Position numbers and translations under genes: made by a program. Below are positions 26,408 to 34,826 of a stretch of DNA of 64,000 nt, one piece after another. The stretch spans positions 1,364,001-1,428,000 of the forward strand of contig NZ_CP126307.1 in NCBI RefSeq assembly GCF_030144325.1. The letters run 5' to 3'. Numbering within the stretch: position 1 is the stretch's first letter; every line of letters begins with the position of its first letter. The notes beneath the pieces were generated by a model that saw only the letters and a program-made list of their open reading frames with translations, was not told the origin of the DNA and made no database searches. The stretch is from Bosea vestrisii. Lineage in GTDB: Bacteria > Pseudomonadota > Alphaproteobacteria > Rhizobiales > Beijerinckiaceae.

Positions 26408-28273
26408 TCAGACCGGCATCCGGTCGCTATCGGCAAGCGCCAGGAAGCCACCCGACTGCCGCGCCCACAGCCTTGCGTAGAGGCCCTCGCGCCGCACCAG
26501 CTCGTCATGGCTGCCCATATCCACGACCCGGCCGTTGTCGAGCACGATCAGCCGATCGAGTGCGGCGATGGTGGACAGGCGGTGCGCAATCGCGATCACA
26601 GTCTTTCCTTCCATCAATGTGGAAAGCTGCGCCTGGATCTCGGCCTCGACTTCCGAATCAAGCGCCGAGGTCGCCTCGTCGAGGATCAGGATCGGTGCGT
26701 CCTTGAGCAGCACGCGCGCGATCGCGATACGCTGGCGCTGGCCACCGGACAGCTTGACGCCGCGCTCGCCGACGCGCGAGTCGAAGCCCTTGCGCCCGTC
26801 CTGGTCGCTGAGGCCGAGCACGAAATCATGCGCGGCGGCGCGCCTTGCCGCTATCGCGATCTCCTCTTGGGTCGCGCCGATGCGGCCATAGGCGATATTG
26901 TCGCCGATCGAACGGTGCAGCAGCGAATTGTCCTGCGTGACCATGCCGATCTGGCTGCGCAGCGATTCCTGCGTAACCCGGGCGATGTCCTGCCCGTCGA
27001 TCAGAATGCGGCCCGAATCGAGCGGGTAGAGCCGCAGCAACAGGTTGACCAGCGTCGATTTGCCCGCGCCTGAGGGGCCGACGAGCCCGATCTTCTCGCC
27101 CGGCTTGATCTCGAGGTCGAGATTCTCGAACAGCCCCAACGGCCTGCCGTAATTGAACCGGACATGCTCGAAGCGGACGCCGCCCTGCGCAACCTTGAGC
27201 GGCACGGCGTCCGGCGCATCCGGCAAGTCATGCGGCTTGGCGATCGTCTCCATGCTCTCCTGCACAGAGCCGATATTCTCGAAGACGCCGCGCACCAGAT
27301 GGATCAGCCAGCTCGACATCTGCACGAGGCGCAGCACGAGGCCGATGGCGGCGGCAACCGCACCCGGCGACATTTCGCCCTGGCTCCACAGCAGTAGGCA
27401 GAGCCAAGCCGTTGCCACGACGAGCAGGCTGTTCATCGTCTGCAGAATGACGCTGACGCCGGTGATCAGCCGCGACAGGTTGAGGAAAGAGGCGTTCCAG
27501 CGCGTCAGCGCGTCGCGCACCGCCGAGCGCTCGGCATCGGCGCGGGCGAAGAGCTTGACCGTCAGGATGTTGGTGTAGGCATCGACGATCCGGCCCGTCG
27601 TGGTCGAGCGGCCGAGCGAGTTCGCCTCCGAACGCTTCTTGGCGCGCGGCACAAAATAGACCAGCAGCACGACATAGGCGGCGAGCCAGACGATCACCGG
27701 CATGGCGAGCCAGATGCTGGTCGAGCCGAAAAAGCCGAGCGCGACCGAGGCGAAGATCAGCGCGTACCAGAGATCGTCGATCACCTCGATCGTCGCGCCG
27801 CGGATCGCTTGCCCGGCCTGGATCACCCGCGATGAGAGCCGACCGGCGAAGTCGTTCTGGAAATAGGAGAGCGCGTGGCCGAGCGTGTAGACATGGTTGC
27901 GCCAGCGGATCTGGTTGGTGATCTGCGGCACCACGACCTGATCGACGATGGCGTGATTGGCGAAATAGACCAGCGGCCTGAACACGGTGACGAGCACCGC
28001 CGCGCCGATCAGAAGCCAGCCGTGCTCGCTGAAGACCTGCTCCGGCGAGTTCTTCGTCAATAGATCGACGAACCAGCCGACCATCAGGTACATCGCCGCC
28101 TCGATGCCGGAAAAGCCGAGGCCGGTCAGCATGATCAGGGCCATCCAGCCCTTCGCGCCCCGGATGTGATGCCACATGAAACGGAACACGCCGGTCGGCG
28201 GCGTTTCGCGCTCGTCGAACGGCGCGAAGACATCGATGCGGCTTTCGAGAAAACGGAAGAGCGGGGCGAACAT
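26408..28273 (-). CDS. ABC exporter, fused permease-ATPase
   Basis: A 621-residue half-transporter of the lipid/multidrug exporter type. The N-terminal six-helix domain (about 30-340; ALIMLTGLGFSGIEAAMYLM) is followed by the ATPase with Walker A GLVGPSGAGKSTLVNLLL, signature VKLSGGQRQRIAIARVLL and Walker B ILILDEATSALDS. It likely works as a homodimer in the inner membrane. The start at 28273 (MFAPLFRFLES) fits the family; frame extends upstream without homology. Substrate unknown. The 192-base gap before the Rieske gene shows nothing. Confidence 0.93.
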   Translation of the reverse strand: MFAPLFRFLESRIDVFAPFDERETPPTGVFRFMWHHIRGAKGWMALIMLTGLGFSGIEAAMYLMVGWFVDLLTKNSPEQVFSEHGWLLIGAAVLVTVFRPLVYFANHAIVDQVVVPQITNQIRWRNHVYTLGHALSYFQNDFAGRLSSRVIQAGQAIRGATIEVIDDLWYALIFASVALGFFGSTSIWLAMPVIVWLAAYVVLLVYFVPRAKKRSEANSLGRSTTTGRIVDAYTNILTVKLFARADAERSAVRDALTRWNASFLNLSRLITGVSVILQTMNSLLVVATAWLCLLLWSQGEMSPGAVAAAIGLVLRLVQMSSWLIHLVRGVFENIGSVQESMETIAKPHDLPDAPDAVPLKVAQGGVRFEHVRFNYGRPLGLFENLDLEIKPGEKIGLVGPSGAGKSTLVNLLLRLYPLDSGRILIDGQDIARVTQESLRSQIGMVTQDNSLLHRSIGDNIAYGRIGATQEEIAIAARRAAAHDFVLGLSDQDGRKGFDSRVGERGVKLSGGQRQRIAIARVLLKDAPILILDEATSALDSEVEAEIQAQLSTLMEGKTVIAIAHRLSTIAALDRLIVLDNGRVVDMGSHDELVRREGLYARLWARQSGGFLALADSDRMPV

Positions 28274-28629
28274 GCGGGGCGCCGCCCTCCTCGGATCGGT
28301 CGATACCGATATGGGGCGCATCGCGCGCCGTGGCCAGAGCTTGTGACGCACCCCGGTCAGGCCATGACAGCAATGCATGACGGACGGAAGACTGGCGGTT
28401 GGAAGGCTAGGGAGTGCGGACCGTTCAGGCGCTTGCACAGGCATTGCGGGAACGTAGAATAAAATTCCACCTGAGCGCGCATTATTGGAAGAATCTTACC
28501 AACAGTCGTACGACAAAAGAACTGCTACTTCCGCATGACGGAGTGCACATCTGCATCCTTGCCTGCGTCGTCCGGACACGCCGAGCATGCCCCTGCGCCG
28601 CAAGTGACAGCGGCGATTTGGAGGCGACA
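28274..28629. other. Long divergent intergenic region
   Basis: A 356-base divergent gap between the ABC exporter and the exported RidA gene. It includes an AT-richer stretch (about 28450-28530) unusual for this genome and one plausible sigma70-type promoter. I see no tRNA, small RNA or convincing small gene in it. Confidence 0.6.
28433..28460 (+). promoter_or_regulatory. Candidate sigma70-type promoter for ridA operon
   Basis: TTGCAC at 28433-28438, a 16-base spacer and TAGAAT at 28455-28460 resemble a housekeeping promoter reading rightward. It would give a leader of about 160 bases before the ridA start. Matches of this quality occur by chance, so confidence is modest. Confidence 0.35.
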
Positions 28630-29088
28630 ATGACCAAGATGCTTTGCGGGCTCGCTCTGGCGGGCGCGCTTGTCCTGCCGGTTTCCGTGCAGGCGCAGAC
28701 CGCCGGCAAGACGGTGATCTCGACGCCGAACGCACCGGAGGCGATCGGTCCCTATTCGCAGGCGATCAGGGCCGGAAACACGGTCTTCCTGGCCGGGCAG
28801 ATCCCGATCGATCCCAAGACCAAGCAGCTGATGAAGGACGCCAGCATCGAGGATCAGACCAAGCTCGTCCTCGACAATCTCAAGGCCGTGCTCGAGGCCG
28901 ATGGGCTGACGATGGACAATGTCGTCTCGACGAGCGTTTTCATGAAGGACCTCAACGAGTTCGGCAAGATGAACGAGGTCTATGCGACCTATTTCAAGAC
29001 CGCGCCGCCCGCACGCGCGACCGTCGAGGTCGCCCGTCTCCCCAGAGACGTGAAGGTCGAGATCGGCGCTATCGCCGTCCGCCCCTGA
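28630..29088 (+). CDS. Exported RidA-family imine deaminase
   Basis: RidA/YjgF/UK114 protein, 152 residues, with an added signal peptide (about 1-22, ending VSVQAQ), so it acts in the periplasm, unlike cytosolic RidA. The body is canonical: PEAIGPYSQAIRAGNTVFLA, and near the end PARATVEVARLP with the catalytic Arg and VEIGAIA with the conserved Glu, so it should hydrolyse enamine/imine products such as 2-aminoacrylate. GGAGGCG precedes the ATG. It is followed 65 bases later by a Tat-exported PLP enzyme, a plausible source of its substrate. Confidence 0.9.
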   Translation: MTKMLCGLALAGALVLPVSVQAQTAGKTVISTPNAPEAIGPYSQAIRAGNTVFLAGQIPIDPKTKQLMKDASIEDQTKLVLDNLKAVLEADGLTMDNVVSTSVFMKDLNEFGKMNEVYATYFKTAPPARATVEVARLPRDVKVEIGAIAVRP

Positions 29089-29153
29089 GCTGCCGCACCG
29101 CCCGGCAGCTCACCGCCCGACAACAGGATCCCTCGCAACCATGGAGTAGGCCC

Positions 29154-30566
29154 ATGCAAGCCTCGGAAGAGAAGACGCTCGCTTTCGACCCGAACCGCCG
29201 CGCCTTTATCGGCGCCCTCGCTTCTTCCGCCGCCTTCGCCGGTTCGCTGGCGAGTTTCGTACCGACTGGCGCGAGCGCTCAGGCGCCTGCGGCCGCGGCC
29301 CTCGCCAATGACGCCGCCTTCTGGGCGGATGTCCGCAAGCTCTTCGATCAGAAGCCCGGCGTCCGTTACATGAACATCGGCACTGCCGGTTCCATGCCGG
29401 TCGAGACGCAAGCCTTCCTCCACGCCGAGTCGCGCCGGCACGCTCACGAGTCGATGAGCGGCTATGGCAATTATCTGCCGCAGCGCCAGGCGTTGGCGAA
29501 GAGCTTCGGCTGCGACGCGGACGAGATCGTCATGTCGGGCAACACCTCGGACGGCATGTGCCACGCCTTGCTCGGCATGGTCTGGCGCCCGGGCGACGAG
29601 ATCGTCACCACCAATCACGAGCATTCCGGCGGCAACGCGCCGATGGCGCTGCTGCAGGATCGCTACGGCGTGGTGATCAAGCGCGTCATCCTGCCGGTCG
29701 GCAACAAGCAGAAGGCGGAGGACTATGTCGAGCTGTTCTCGGCCGCGATCGGCCCTCGGACCAAGGCGATGGTCTTCTCGGCGCCGACCTACAAGACCGG
29801 CACATTGCTGCCGGTCAAGATGCTGGCCAAGCTCGCCCAGGACAAGGGCATCGTCAGCGTCTGCGACGCCGCGCACCTGCCGGGAATGATCAACATCGAC
29901 ATGCGCGACCTCGGCGTCGATTTCCTCGCCGGCGCCGGCCACAAATGGCAATGCGGGCCGCTCGGAACCGGCATCCTCTATGTCCGCAACAAGGTGCTGC
30001 CGCAGTTCAACCCGCTGCCACTGCCGGACTATTTTCCGGTGGTGACCAGCGCCTATCCGGCCTCCGGCGGCCTCCCCCAGCGCACCAGGACGAGCAAGGA
30101 GAGCGACGACCTCGCCGCGCGCATCCAGAGCACCGGCAGCCGCAACGCGCCCGTCTACCTGGCGCTCGCCAAGTCGGTCGAGATCTGGGACCGGATCGGG
30201 CGCGACAAGATCGCGACCTACACGGTCGGCATGGCGCAGCACCTCAAGGAGAAGATCGCGGCGAAATGGGGTGTCGATTCCCTCTATTCGCCGAAGGACG
30301 ATCCGCGCCTTGTCTGCGCGCTCACCGCCTTCAATCCGTTCCGCAATCCGATGGATGTGAAGGACAAGGTGAAGTCGGACACGTTCGTGAAGCGCATGCT
30401 GGACGAGTACGGCTTCGTCATCCGCAACTCGAACTTCCCGGTCGCGGGCCAGAAGGACGAGCACTACGGCGTGCGCGTCTCGACCCATCTGTGGAGCAAC
30501 ATGGGCGATGTCGACCAGTTGGTCGACGCCATGTGGGAGCTCGCCGGCAAGATGCACTCCGTCTGA
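29154..30566 (+). CDS. Tat-exported class V aminotransferase-fold PLP enzyme
   Basis: A 470-residue enzyme of the cysteine desulfurase/isopenicillin N epimerase group (class V aminotransferase fold). The N-terminus NRRAFIGALASSAAFAGSLA is a twin-arginine signal ending near ASAQA, so it is exported already folded with its cofactor. PLP site: Asp/His in VSVCDAAHLPG and the Schiff-base lysine in AGAGHKWQCGPLGTG. The NEH-SGG segment (NHEHSGGNAPM) is typical of the epimerase-like subfamily. No Cys at the desulfurase position is evident. Reaction unknown; pairing with an exported RidA suggests an eliminase or transaminase in the periplasm. Confidence 0.88.
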   Translation: MQASEEKTLAFDPNRRAFIGALASSAAFAGSLASFVPTGASAQAPAAAALANDAAFWADVRKLFDQKPGVRYMNIGTAGSMPVETQAFLHAESRRHAHESMSGYGNYLPQRQALAKSFGCDADEIVMSGNTSDGMCHALLGMVWRPGDEIVTTNHEHSGGNAPMALLQDRYGVVIKRVILPVGNKQKAEDYVELFSAAIGPRTKAMVFSAPTYKTGTLLPVKMLAKLAQDKGIVSVCDAAHLPGMINIDMRDLGVDFLAGAGHKWQCGPLGTGILYVRNKVLPQFNPLPLPDYFPVVTSAYPASGGLPQRTRTSKESDDLAARIQSTGSRNAPVYLALAKSVEIWDRIGRDKIATYTVGMAQHLKEKIAAKWGVDSLYSPKDDPRLVCALTAFNPFRNPMDVKDKVKSDTFVKRMLDEYGFVIRNSNFPVAGQKDEHYGVRVSTHLWSNMGDVDQLVDAMWELAGKMHSV

Positions 30567-30593
30567 CGCATTGCTTCGCCACTAGAGCCGGAT

Positions 30594-30620
30594 CCGATCA
30601 GGTTGAATCAACCTGATCGG
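30594..30620. repeat. Perfect palindromic repeat
   Basis: CCGATCAGGTT, loop GAATC, AACCTGATCGG: an 11-bp stem in the 134-base gap between the PLP enzyme and trmL. Such elements recur between genes in many alphaproteobacterial genomes; only one copy is seen here. No T-run follows, so it is not called as a terminator. Confidence 0.6.
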
Positions 30621-30700
30621 TGAAACCGTCTCTCACTTTTGGTCAGAGCCGGGGCGACCCGGCCGGCGGCGAAGCTTGACGATGGCGGGCGAGGCGCAGC

Positions 30701-31186
30701 ATGACGCTCGCCATGTTGCGCCTCGCCCTCTACCAGCCCGACATCCCGCAGAACGCCGGCACGATGATCCGCCTGGCCGCCTGCCTCGGTGTTGCCGTCG
30801 ATATCGTCGAGCCCGCCGCCTTCGACGTCTCCGACCGCAATTTCCGCCGTTCCGGCATGGACTATATCGAGCGGGCAGCGGTGACCCGCCACGACAGCTT
30901 CCGCGCCTTCGAAGCCTGGCGCCGCGAGGCCGGCCATCGCCTCGTGCTGGCCGAGACCGACGGCGCCAGCGCGCACACGGATTTCGCCTTCCGCCCCGGT
31001 GACATCATCATGGTCGGCCGTGAATCCGCCGGCGTGCCGCCGGAAGTCTATGCCGCCGCCGAGGCGAGCGTGCATATCCCGATGCGCCGCGATTTGCGCT
31101 CGCTCAATGTCGCCATGGCCGCGGCGATGGTCGTGGGCGAAGCGCTGCGTCAGCTTGGCGCCTATCCCGGGCCGGCCGATATCTGA
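30701..31186 (+). CDS. trmL: tRNA (cytidine/uridine-34 2'-O)-methyltransferase
   Basis: SPOUT-class methyltransferase of 161 residues that 2'-O-methylates the wobble base of certain tRNA-Leu species with SAM. Visible: N-terminal LRLALYQPDIPQNAGTMIRL, then the trefoil-knot motifs IIMVGRESAGVPPEVYAAAE and IPMRRDLRSLNVAMAAAMVV. The second Met (30713) begins the family's usual N-terminus, so the true start may be four codons later. It ends 13 bases before hemF. Confidence 0.94.
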   Translation: MTLAMLRLALYQPDIPQNAGTMIRLAACLGVAVDIVEPAAFDVSDRNFRRSGMDYIERAAVTRHDSFRAFEAWRREAGHRLVLAETDGASAHTDFAFRPGDIIMVGRESAGVPPEVYAAAEASVHIPMRRDLRSLNVAMAAAMVVGEALRQLGAYPGPADI

Positions 31187-31199
31187 CAAAGAGGCCGCC

Positions 31200-32123
31200 A
31201 TGACCGGACAAGCCACTGAAGTCGCCGCCTTTGATCCCGCCGTCGTCGAGGCACTGAAGCCGCGCGCGAGCGCCTGGTTCGAGAGCCTGCGCGACCGCAT
31301 CTGCGCCGCCTTCGAGCAGATCGAGGACGAAACGACCGGCCCCCTCCCCGCCGAAACCGACGAGCCCGGCCGCTTCGTGCGCACGCCCTGGCAGCGCACC
31401 AACCATGACGGCGCGAAGGGTGGCGGCGGCGTGATGTCGCTGATGTCGGGGCGCGTCTTCGAGAAGGTCGGCGTCCACGTCTCGACCGTGCATGGCAGCT
31501 TCGCGCCGGAATTCGCCGCCCAGATCCCCGGTGCGGCCGAGGACCCGCGCTTCCATGCCACCGGCATCTCGCTGATCGCTCATCCCTGGAACCCGCACGT
31601 GCCGACCGTGCACATGAACACCCGCTTCGTCGTGACGACGAAGCCCTGGTTCGGCGGCGGCGCGGACCTGACTCCTGTGCTGGACCGCCGGCGGACACAG
31701 GACGATCCCGACGCGATCGCCTTCCATGCCGCGATGCGCGCGCCCTGCGAGGCCCATGCCGGCGTCGCCGACTACGATCGCTTCAAGGCCTGGTGCGACG
31801 AGTACTTTTTCCTGAAGCACCGCAATGAGCCGCGCGGCATCGGCGGCATCTTCTACGACTATCTCTGGTCGGGCGATCCGGACGCCGACCTCGCCTTTAC
31901 CAAGGCGGTGGGCGAAGCCTTCCTTGACAGCTACCCGCGCATCCTGCGTGCCAACCTTACGAAGTCCTGGACGGATGCCGAGCGCCATGAGCAGCAGGTC
32001 CGCCGCGGCCGCTATGTCGAGTTCAACCTGCTCTACGACCGCGGCACGATCTTCGGCCTGAAGACGGGCGGCAACGTCGCCTCGATCCTGTCCTCGATGC
32101 CGCCGACGGTCAGGTGGCCATGA
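31200..32123 (+). CDS. hemF: Oxygen-dependent coproporphyrinogen III oxidase, C-terminus truncated
   Basis: Converts coproporphyrinogen III to protoporphyrinogen IX with O2 in heme synthesis. Core motifs are present: RTPWQRTNHDGAKGGGGVMS, TVHMNTRF, WFGGGADLTPV, HRNEPRGIGGIFYDYL and YVEFNLLYDRGTIFGLKTGG. The protein has 307 residues but stops right after ILSSMPPTVRWP, where homologues continue about 25-30 more residues to a conserved Asp-Trp near the end. No frame downstream restores that tail. The gene therefore looks 3'-truncated, with the GNAT start 8 bases after its stop. Whether it is active is uncertain; an HemN elsewhere could substitute. Confidence 0.88.
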   Translation: MTGQATEVAAFDPAVVEALKPRASAWFESLRDRICAAFEQIEDETTGPLPAETDEPGRFVRTPWQRTNHDGAKGGGGVMSLMSGRVFEKVGVHVSTVHGSFAPEFAAQIPGAAEDPRFHATGISLIAHPWNPHVPTVHMNTRFVVTTKPWFGGGADLTPVLDRRRTQDDPDAIAFHAAMRAPCEAHAGVADYDRFKAWCDEYFFLKHRNEPRGIGGIFYDYLWSGDPDADLAFTKAVGEAFLDSYPRILRANLTKSWTDAERHEQQVRRGRYVEFNLLYDRGTIFGLKTGGNVASILSSMPPTVRWP

Positions 32124-32130
32124 GGTCGCC

Positions 32131-32601
32131 GTGACCCCGCCGCCGTGGGTTCGCATGCGGCGCGAGCTGGCGATACCTGCGCCCGCTCCAATCTGGCCCG
32201 CAGGATATCGCCTCGTGCCGTTCGCCATCACGGACATGTCGGCGATTCACGGATTGCTGCGCGTTGGCTACAGCCTCGGCGGCGGCCGCGTCCCCGCGTT
32301 CGAGGAGTGGAAGGCCGCTCTCCTCGGCGACAGCGATTTCGACCCGGCTCTGGTCTTTGTCGTCAGCGATGCGCAGGGCGTCATCGCCGCGGTTTGTCAG
32401 TGCTGGGCTTCGGCCTTCGTCAAAGACCTCGTGGTGCACCCTTCGGCGCGACGGCAGGGGCTCGGCGAGGCGCTTCTGCACCACGCGTTCGTCGAGTTCA
32501 CCGCCCGCGGCGCCAATATCGTGGATCTCAAGGTCGAGATCGATAATCCCACCGGCGCGCGGCGACTCTATGAGCGCGTGGGTATGAAAGAGGTCGCCTG
32601 A
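32131..32601 (+). CDS. GNAT-family N-acetyltransferase
   Basis: A 156-residue acetyltransferase fold. The acetyl-CoA site is visible as VKDLVVHPSARRQGLGEALL (Q/RxxGxG/A type), and the C-terminal NPTGARRLYERVGMKEV is a standard GNAT motif. It starts at a GTG at 32131 with GAGG seven bases upstream, 8 bases past the truncated hemF stop, so it may be translated from the same transcript. Substrate cannot be predicted. Its position at the break of hemF may mark a recombination junction. Confidence 0.88.
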   Translation: MTPPPWVRMRRELAIPAPAPIWPAGYRLVPFAITDMSAIHGLLRVGYSLGGGRVPAFEEWKAALLGDSDFDPALVFVVSDAQGVIAAVCQCWASAFVKDLVVHPSARRQGLGEALLHHAFVEFTARGANIVDLKVEIDNPTGARRLYERVGMKEVA

Positions 32602-32628
32602 CCGCGACACTGCTCGAAAGCTTCCGGG

Positions 32629-33858
32629 TCAGCGATCCGACCCGTCCGCGGCTTCAGCCAGCATCTGGAATTGCGCTTCCCGCCCAGCCGGACAACCGAC
32701 CTCGATCCAGGCTTCCCGCGCCGAACCGAGTACCTGCCCGACCCTCGGACCGGCATTGACGCCGAGCGCCAACACGTCCTTGCCCGTCGGCAGGAATGGC
32801 GGCGTCCGCGCCATCTCGGCAATTAGCGCATGAACGTCAGCCGATCTTCCGGCTGTCGCCGACAACACCAGCCCGCCCGCGACAGCATCCGTTCCGATGC
32901 GATGAGCCAAGTGGCGCAACGTCGCGATCTCCGGCAACGTCTCCCGGCCCGACAACGCCTCCAGTGCCGCAGCGATACCGGCGATCCGCTCGAACTCGGC
33001 GTTGGAGAGTCGCAGCCGCTCGCGCAGCCTGAGCACATCCTCGCCGACTGTGACGGCGAGCGCCGCAAGCCGGGACGCCGGATATACCTTGTCCCCTGGC
33101 GCATCGGCGATCGCGGCGAAACGCGACAGATGGGGCACGCCGCCGATCACCGGCACCAGCAGTCCCGCTCCCGCCATGGCCTGCACGGTCTCGGCAGCGC
33201 GCGGCGCGGCAAGCAGTTTGCGCAATTCTGCCCAAACCCGCTCGCGCGACAATCCATCGAGCCCGGCACGCCCCGCGATGCAGGCGTCAAGCGCAGCCCG
33301 ATCCGGCTCGCCTGCTCCATAGCGGGCATGGAAGCGGAAGAAGCGCAGGATGCGCAGGTAGTCTTCCGCGATCCGCTCGCTCGCCGCGCCGATGAAGCGC
33401 ACGCGCCGCGCTGCGAGATCGGCGAGCCCGTCGGCATAGTCGTGCAGCACGCCTGCGGCATCGAGCCCGAGCGCATTGAAGGTGAAGTCGCGCCGCAGCG
33501 CATCCTCGCGAAAATCGCGGCCGAAGGCGACGACGGCATGGCGACCATCGGTCTCGACATCACGGCGCAGCGTCGTGACCTCGAACGGCGTACCATCGAT
33601 GACAATCGTAACCGTGCCGTGATCGATCCCGGTCGGAACCGCCTTGAAGCCGGCCGCGCGCGCGCGCCGCATCGTCTCGTCCGGTAGGCAGGTCGTTGCG
33701 ATATCAATATCCGCCACCGCCTCGCCGAGCAGCGCGTTGCGCACGGCGCCGCCTACGATGCGAGCCTCCTCGCCGTCGCGGTTCAGCGCGGCGAGAAGCG
33801 TCACTACATCGGCTCGCGCCAGCAGTGCGACGAGGCGCTGCCGCTCGATTCCGGTCAC
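32629..33858 (-). CDS. cca: CCA tRNA nucleotidyltransferase/poly(A) polymerase family
   Basis: Adds or repairs the 3' CCA of tRNA. 409 residues from the GTG at 33858, which overlaps the DUF6111 stop as GTGA. The nucleotidyltransferase head has IVGGAVRNALLGEAVADIDI (Gly-Gly and catalytic DxD), followed by RRDFTFNALGLD and ERIAEDYLRILRFFRFHARY typical of the class II CCA/PcnB group. The C-terminal helical part binds tRNA. A longer in-frame extension upstream overlaps the DUF6111 gene and is rejected. Confidence 0.93.
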   Translation of the reverse strand: MTGIERQRLVALLARADVVTLLAALNRDGEEARIVGGAVRNALLGEAVADIDIATTCLPDETMRRARAAGFKAVPTGIDHGTVTIVIDGTPFEVTTLRRDVETDGRHAVVAFGRDFREDALRRDFTFNALGLDAAGVLHDYADGLADLAARRVRFIGAASERIAEDYLRILRFFRFHARYGAGEPDRAALDACIAGRAGLDGLSRERVWAELRKLLAAPRAAETVQAMAGAGLLVPVIGGVPHLSRFAAIADAPGDKVYPASRLAALAVTVGEDVLRLRERLRLSNAEFERIAGIAAALEALSGRETLPEIATLRHLAHRIGTDAVAGGLVLSATAGRSADVHALIAEMARTPPFLPTGKDVLALGVNAGPRVGQVLGSAREAWIEVGCPAGREAQFQMLAEAADGSDR

Positions 33859-34127
33859 GGCTTCGGCCGGTCGTCGAAATAGCCTGGCACCAGCCGGCCG
33901 TTCTCGACATGTGGCGGAACGAAGGGGCCGGTGTGCTGCGGCGCGACCAGCCCGGCGAAGATGAAGGAAGCGATGCCGAGGACGAGCCCCGTCACCGACA
34001 GCCAGAACAGATGCCGGCTCCAGTGCTCGACGTCGAACGGATTGCGTCGCCGGATCACGAGATAGCCCGCGAACAGGCAGAAAGGCAGGACGAAGAGCAA
34101 GAACTCCTCGATCAGCGAGCGCAGCAT
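33855..34127 (-). CDS. DUF6111 family small membrane protein
   Basis: A 90-residue protein with two membrane segments (about 7-24, FLLFVLPFCLFAGYLVI, and about 43-62, WLSVTGLVLGIASFIFAGLV) and a short polar tail (HVENGRLVPGYFDDRPKP). It matches the alphaproteobacterial DUF6111 family that is habitually sandwiched between a CoA-type Nudix gene and cca, exactly as here. Overlaps cca by 4 bases. Function unknown. Confidence 0.85.
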   Translation of the reverse strand: MLRSLIEEFLLFVLPFCLFAGYLVIRRRNPFDVEHWSRHLFWLSVTGLVLGIASFIFAGLVAPQHTGPFVPPHVENGRLVPGYFDDRPKP

Positions 34128-34151
34128 CGGGCCAGTCCAATCCGTCCAGTC

Positions 34152-34826
34152 TCAGTGTCCGGCGAGCCGCTCGTAGAGGTTGCGGATCATGCCGGCCGTC
34201 GCTCCCCAGATATAGCGATCGCCATGCGGCATCGCATAGTAGGTGCGATGACGCCCCCTGAATTCGCGACCATGGCGCTGGTGATTGGCCGGATCGAGCA
34301 GGAAGGCGAGCGGCGTCTCGAAGGCCTCGTCGACCTCGTGCGGATTGATCGTCAGGGCGAGCGGCGGCTCGACCAGCCCGACCACCGGCGTGACGCGATA
34401 ACCGGTGCCGGTGAGATAGGCGTCGAGGTAGCCGACCGTGCGAACCTTGTCGGGAGCAAGCCCGACCTCCTCCTCCGCTTCGCGCAGCGCCGCAACCAGC
34501 GGCGAGCCGTCGGTGGCGTCGATGCGCCCGCCCGGAAAGGCGATCTGCGCCGAATGCTTGCGCAACGCCGCTGCGCGCTGGGTCAAGAGCACCGTCGGCT
34601 CGCCCGGGTGCAACACGATCGGGATCAGCACCGCCGCCTCGATCGCGCTCGTCTCGTCCGGGATGTCGATCGGCTCGGACTGGAGGTCGTGATCGCCGCG
34701 CGGCCGTGCGATCAGATCGCCATGGGCCGGCGGCTCAGCCCGCAGGCTGCGGAGCAGCAGCGCCTCGAGGTCGTCGCCGTTCCAGAACGCGGTCTCGGCC
34801 GGCCGTTTCGCCGGATGCTGCATCAC
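34152..34826 (-). CDS. Nudix hydrolase, probable CoA pyrophosphatase
   Basis: A 224-residue Nudix hydrolase of the NudL/CoAse type. The CoA signature and Nudix box are read as IAFPGGRIDATDGSPLVAAL followed by REAEEEVGL; the last part gives the metal-binding glutamates. Preceding LLTQRAAALRKHSAQ is the conserved CoA-pyrophosphatase segment. It probably cleaves CoA derivatives to 4'-phosphopantetheine and 3',5'-ADP. It overlaps DUF1285 by 4 bases and sits 24 bases before DUF6111, so DUF1285-nudix-DUF6111-cca form one leftward unit. Confidence 0.93.
   Translation of the reverse strand: MMQHPAKRPAETAFWNGDDLEALLLRSLRAEPPAHGDLIARPRGDHDLQSEPIDIPDETSAIEAAVLIPIVLHPGEPTVLLTQRAAALRKHSAQIAFPGGRIDATDGSPLVAALREAEEEVGLAPDKVRTVGYLDAYLTGTGYRVTPVVGLVEPPLALTINPHEVDEAFETPLAFLLDPANHQRHGREFRGRHRTYYAMPHGDRYIWGATAGMIRNLYERLAGH

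Noticed and set aside
28989..30557. 522-codon minus-strand frame over the PLP enzyme
   Set aside because: Antisense shadow; the plus strand has the PLP lysine and Tat signal.
33859..34140. N-terminal extension of cca to 34140
   Set aside because: The extension is antisense-like, overlaps the DUF6111 gene entirely and has no homology; the GTGA overlap start fits better.
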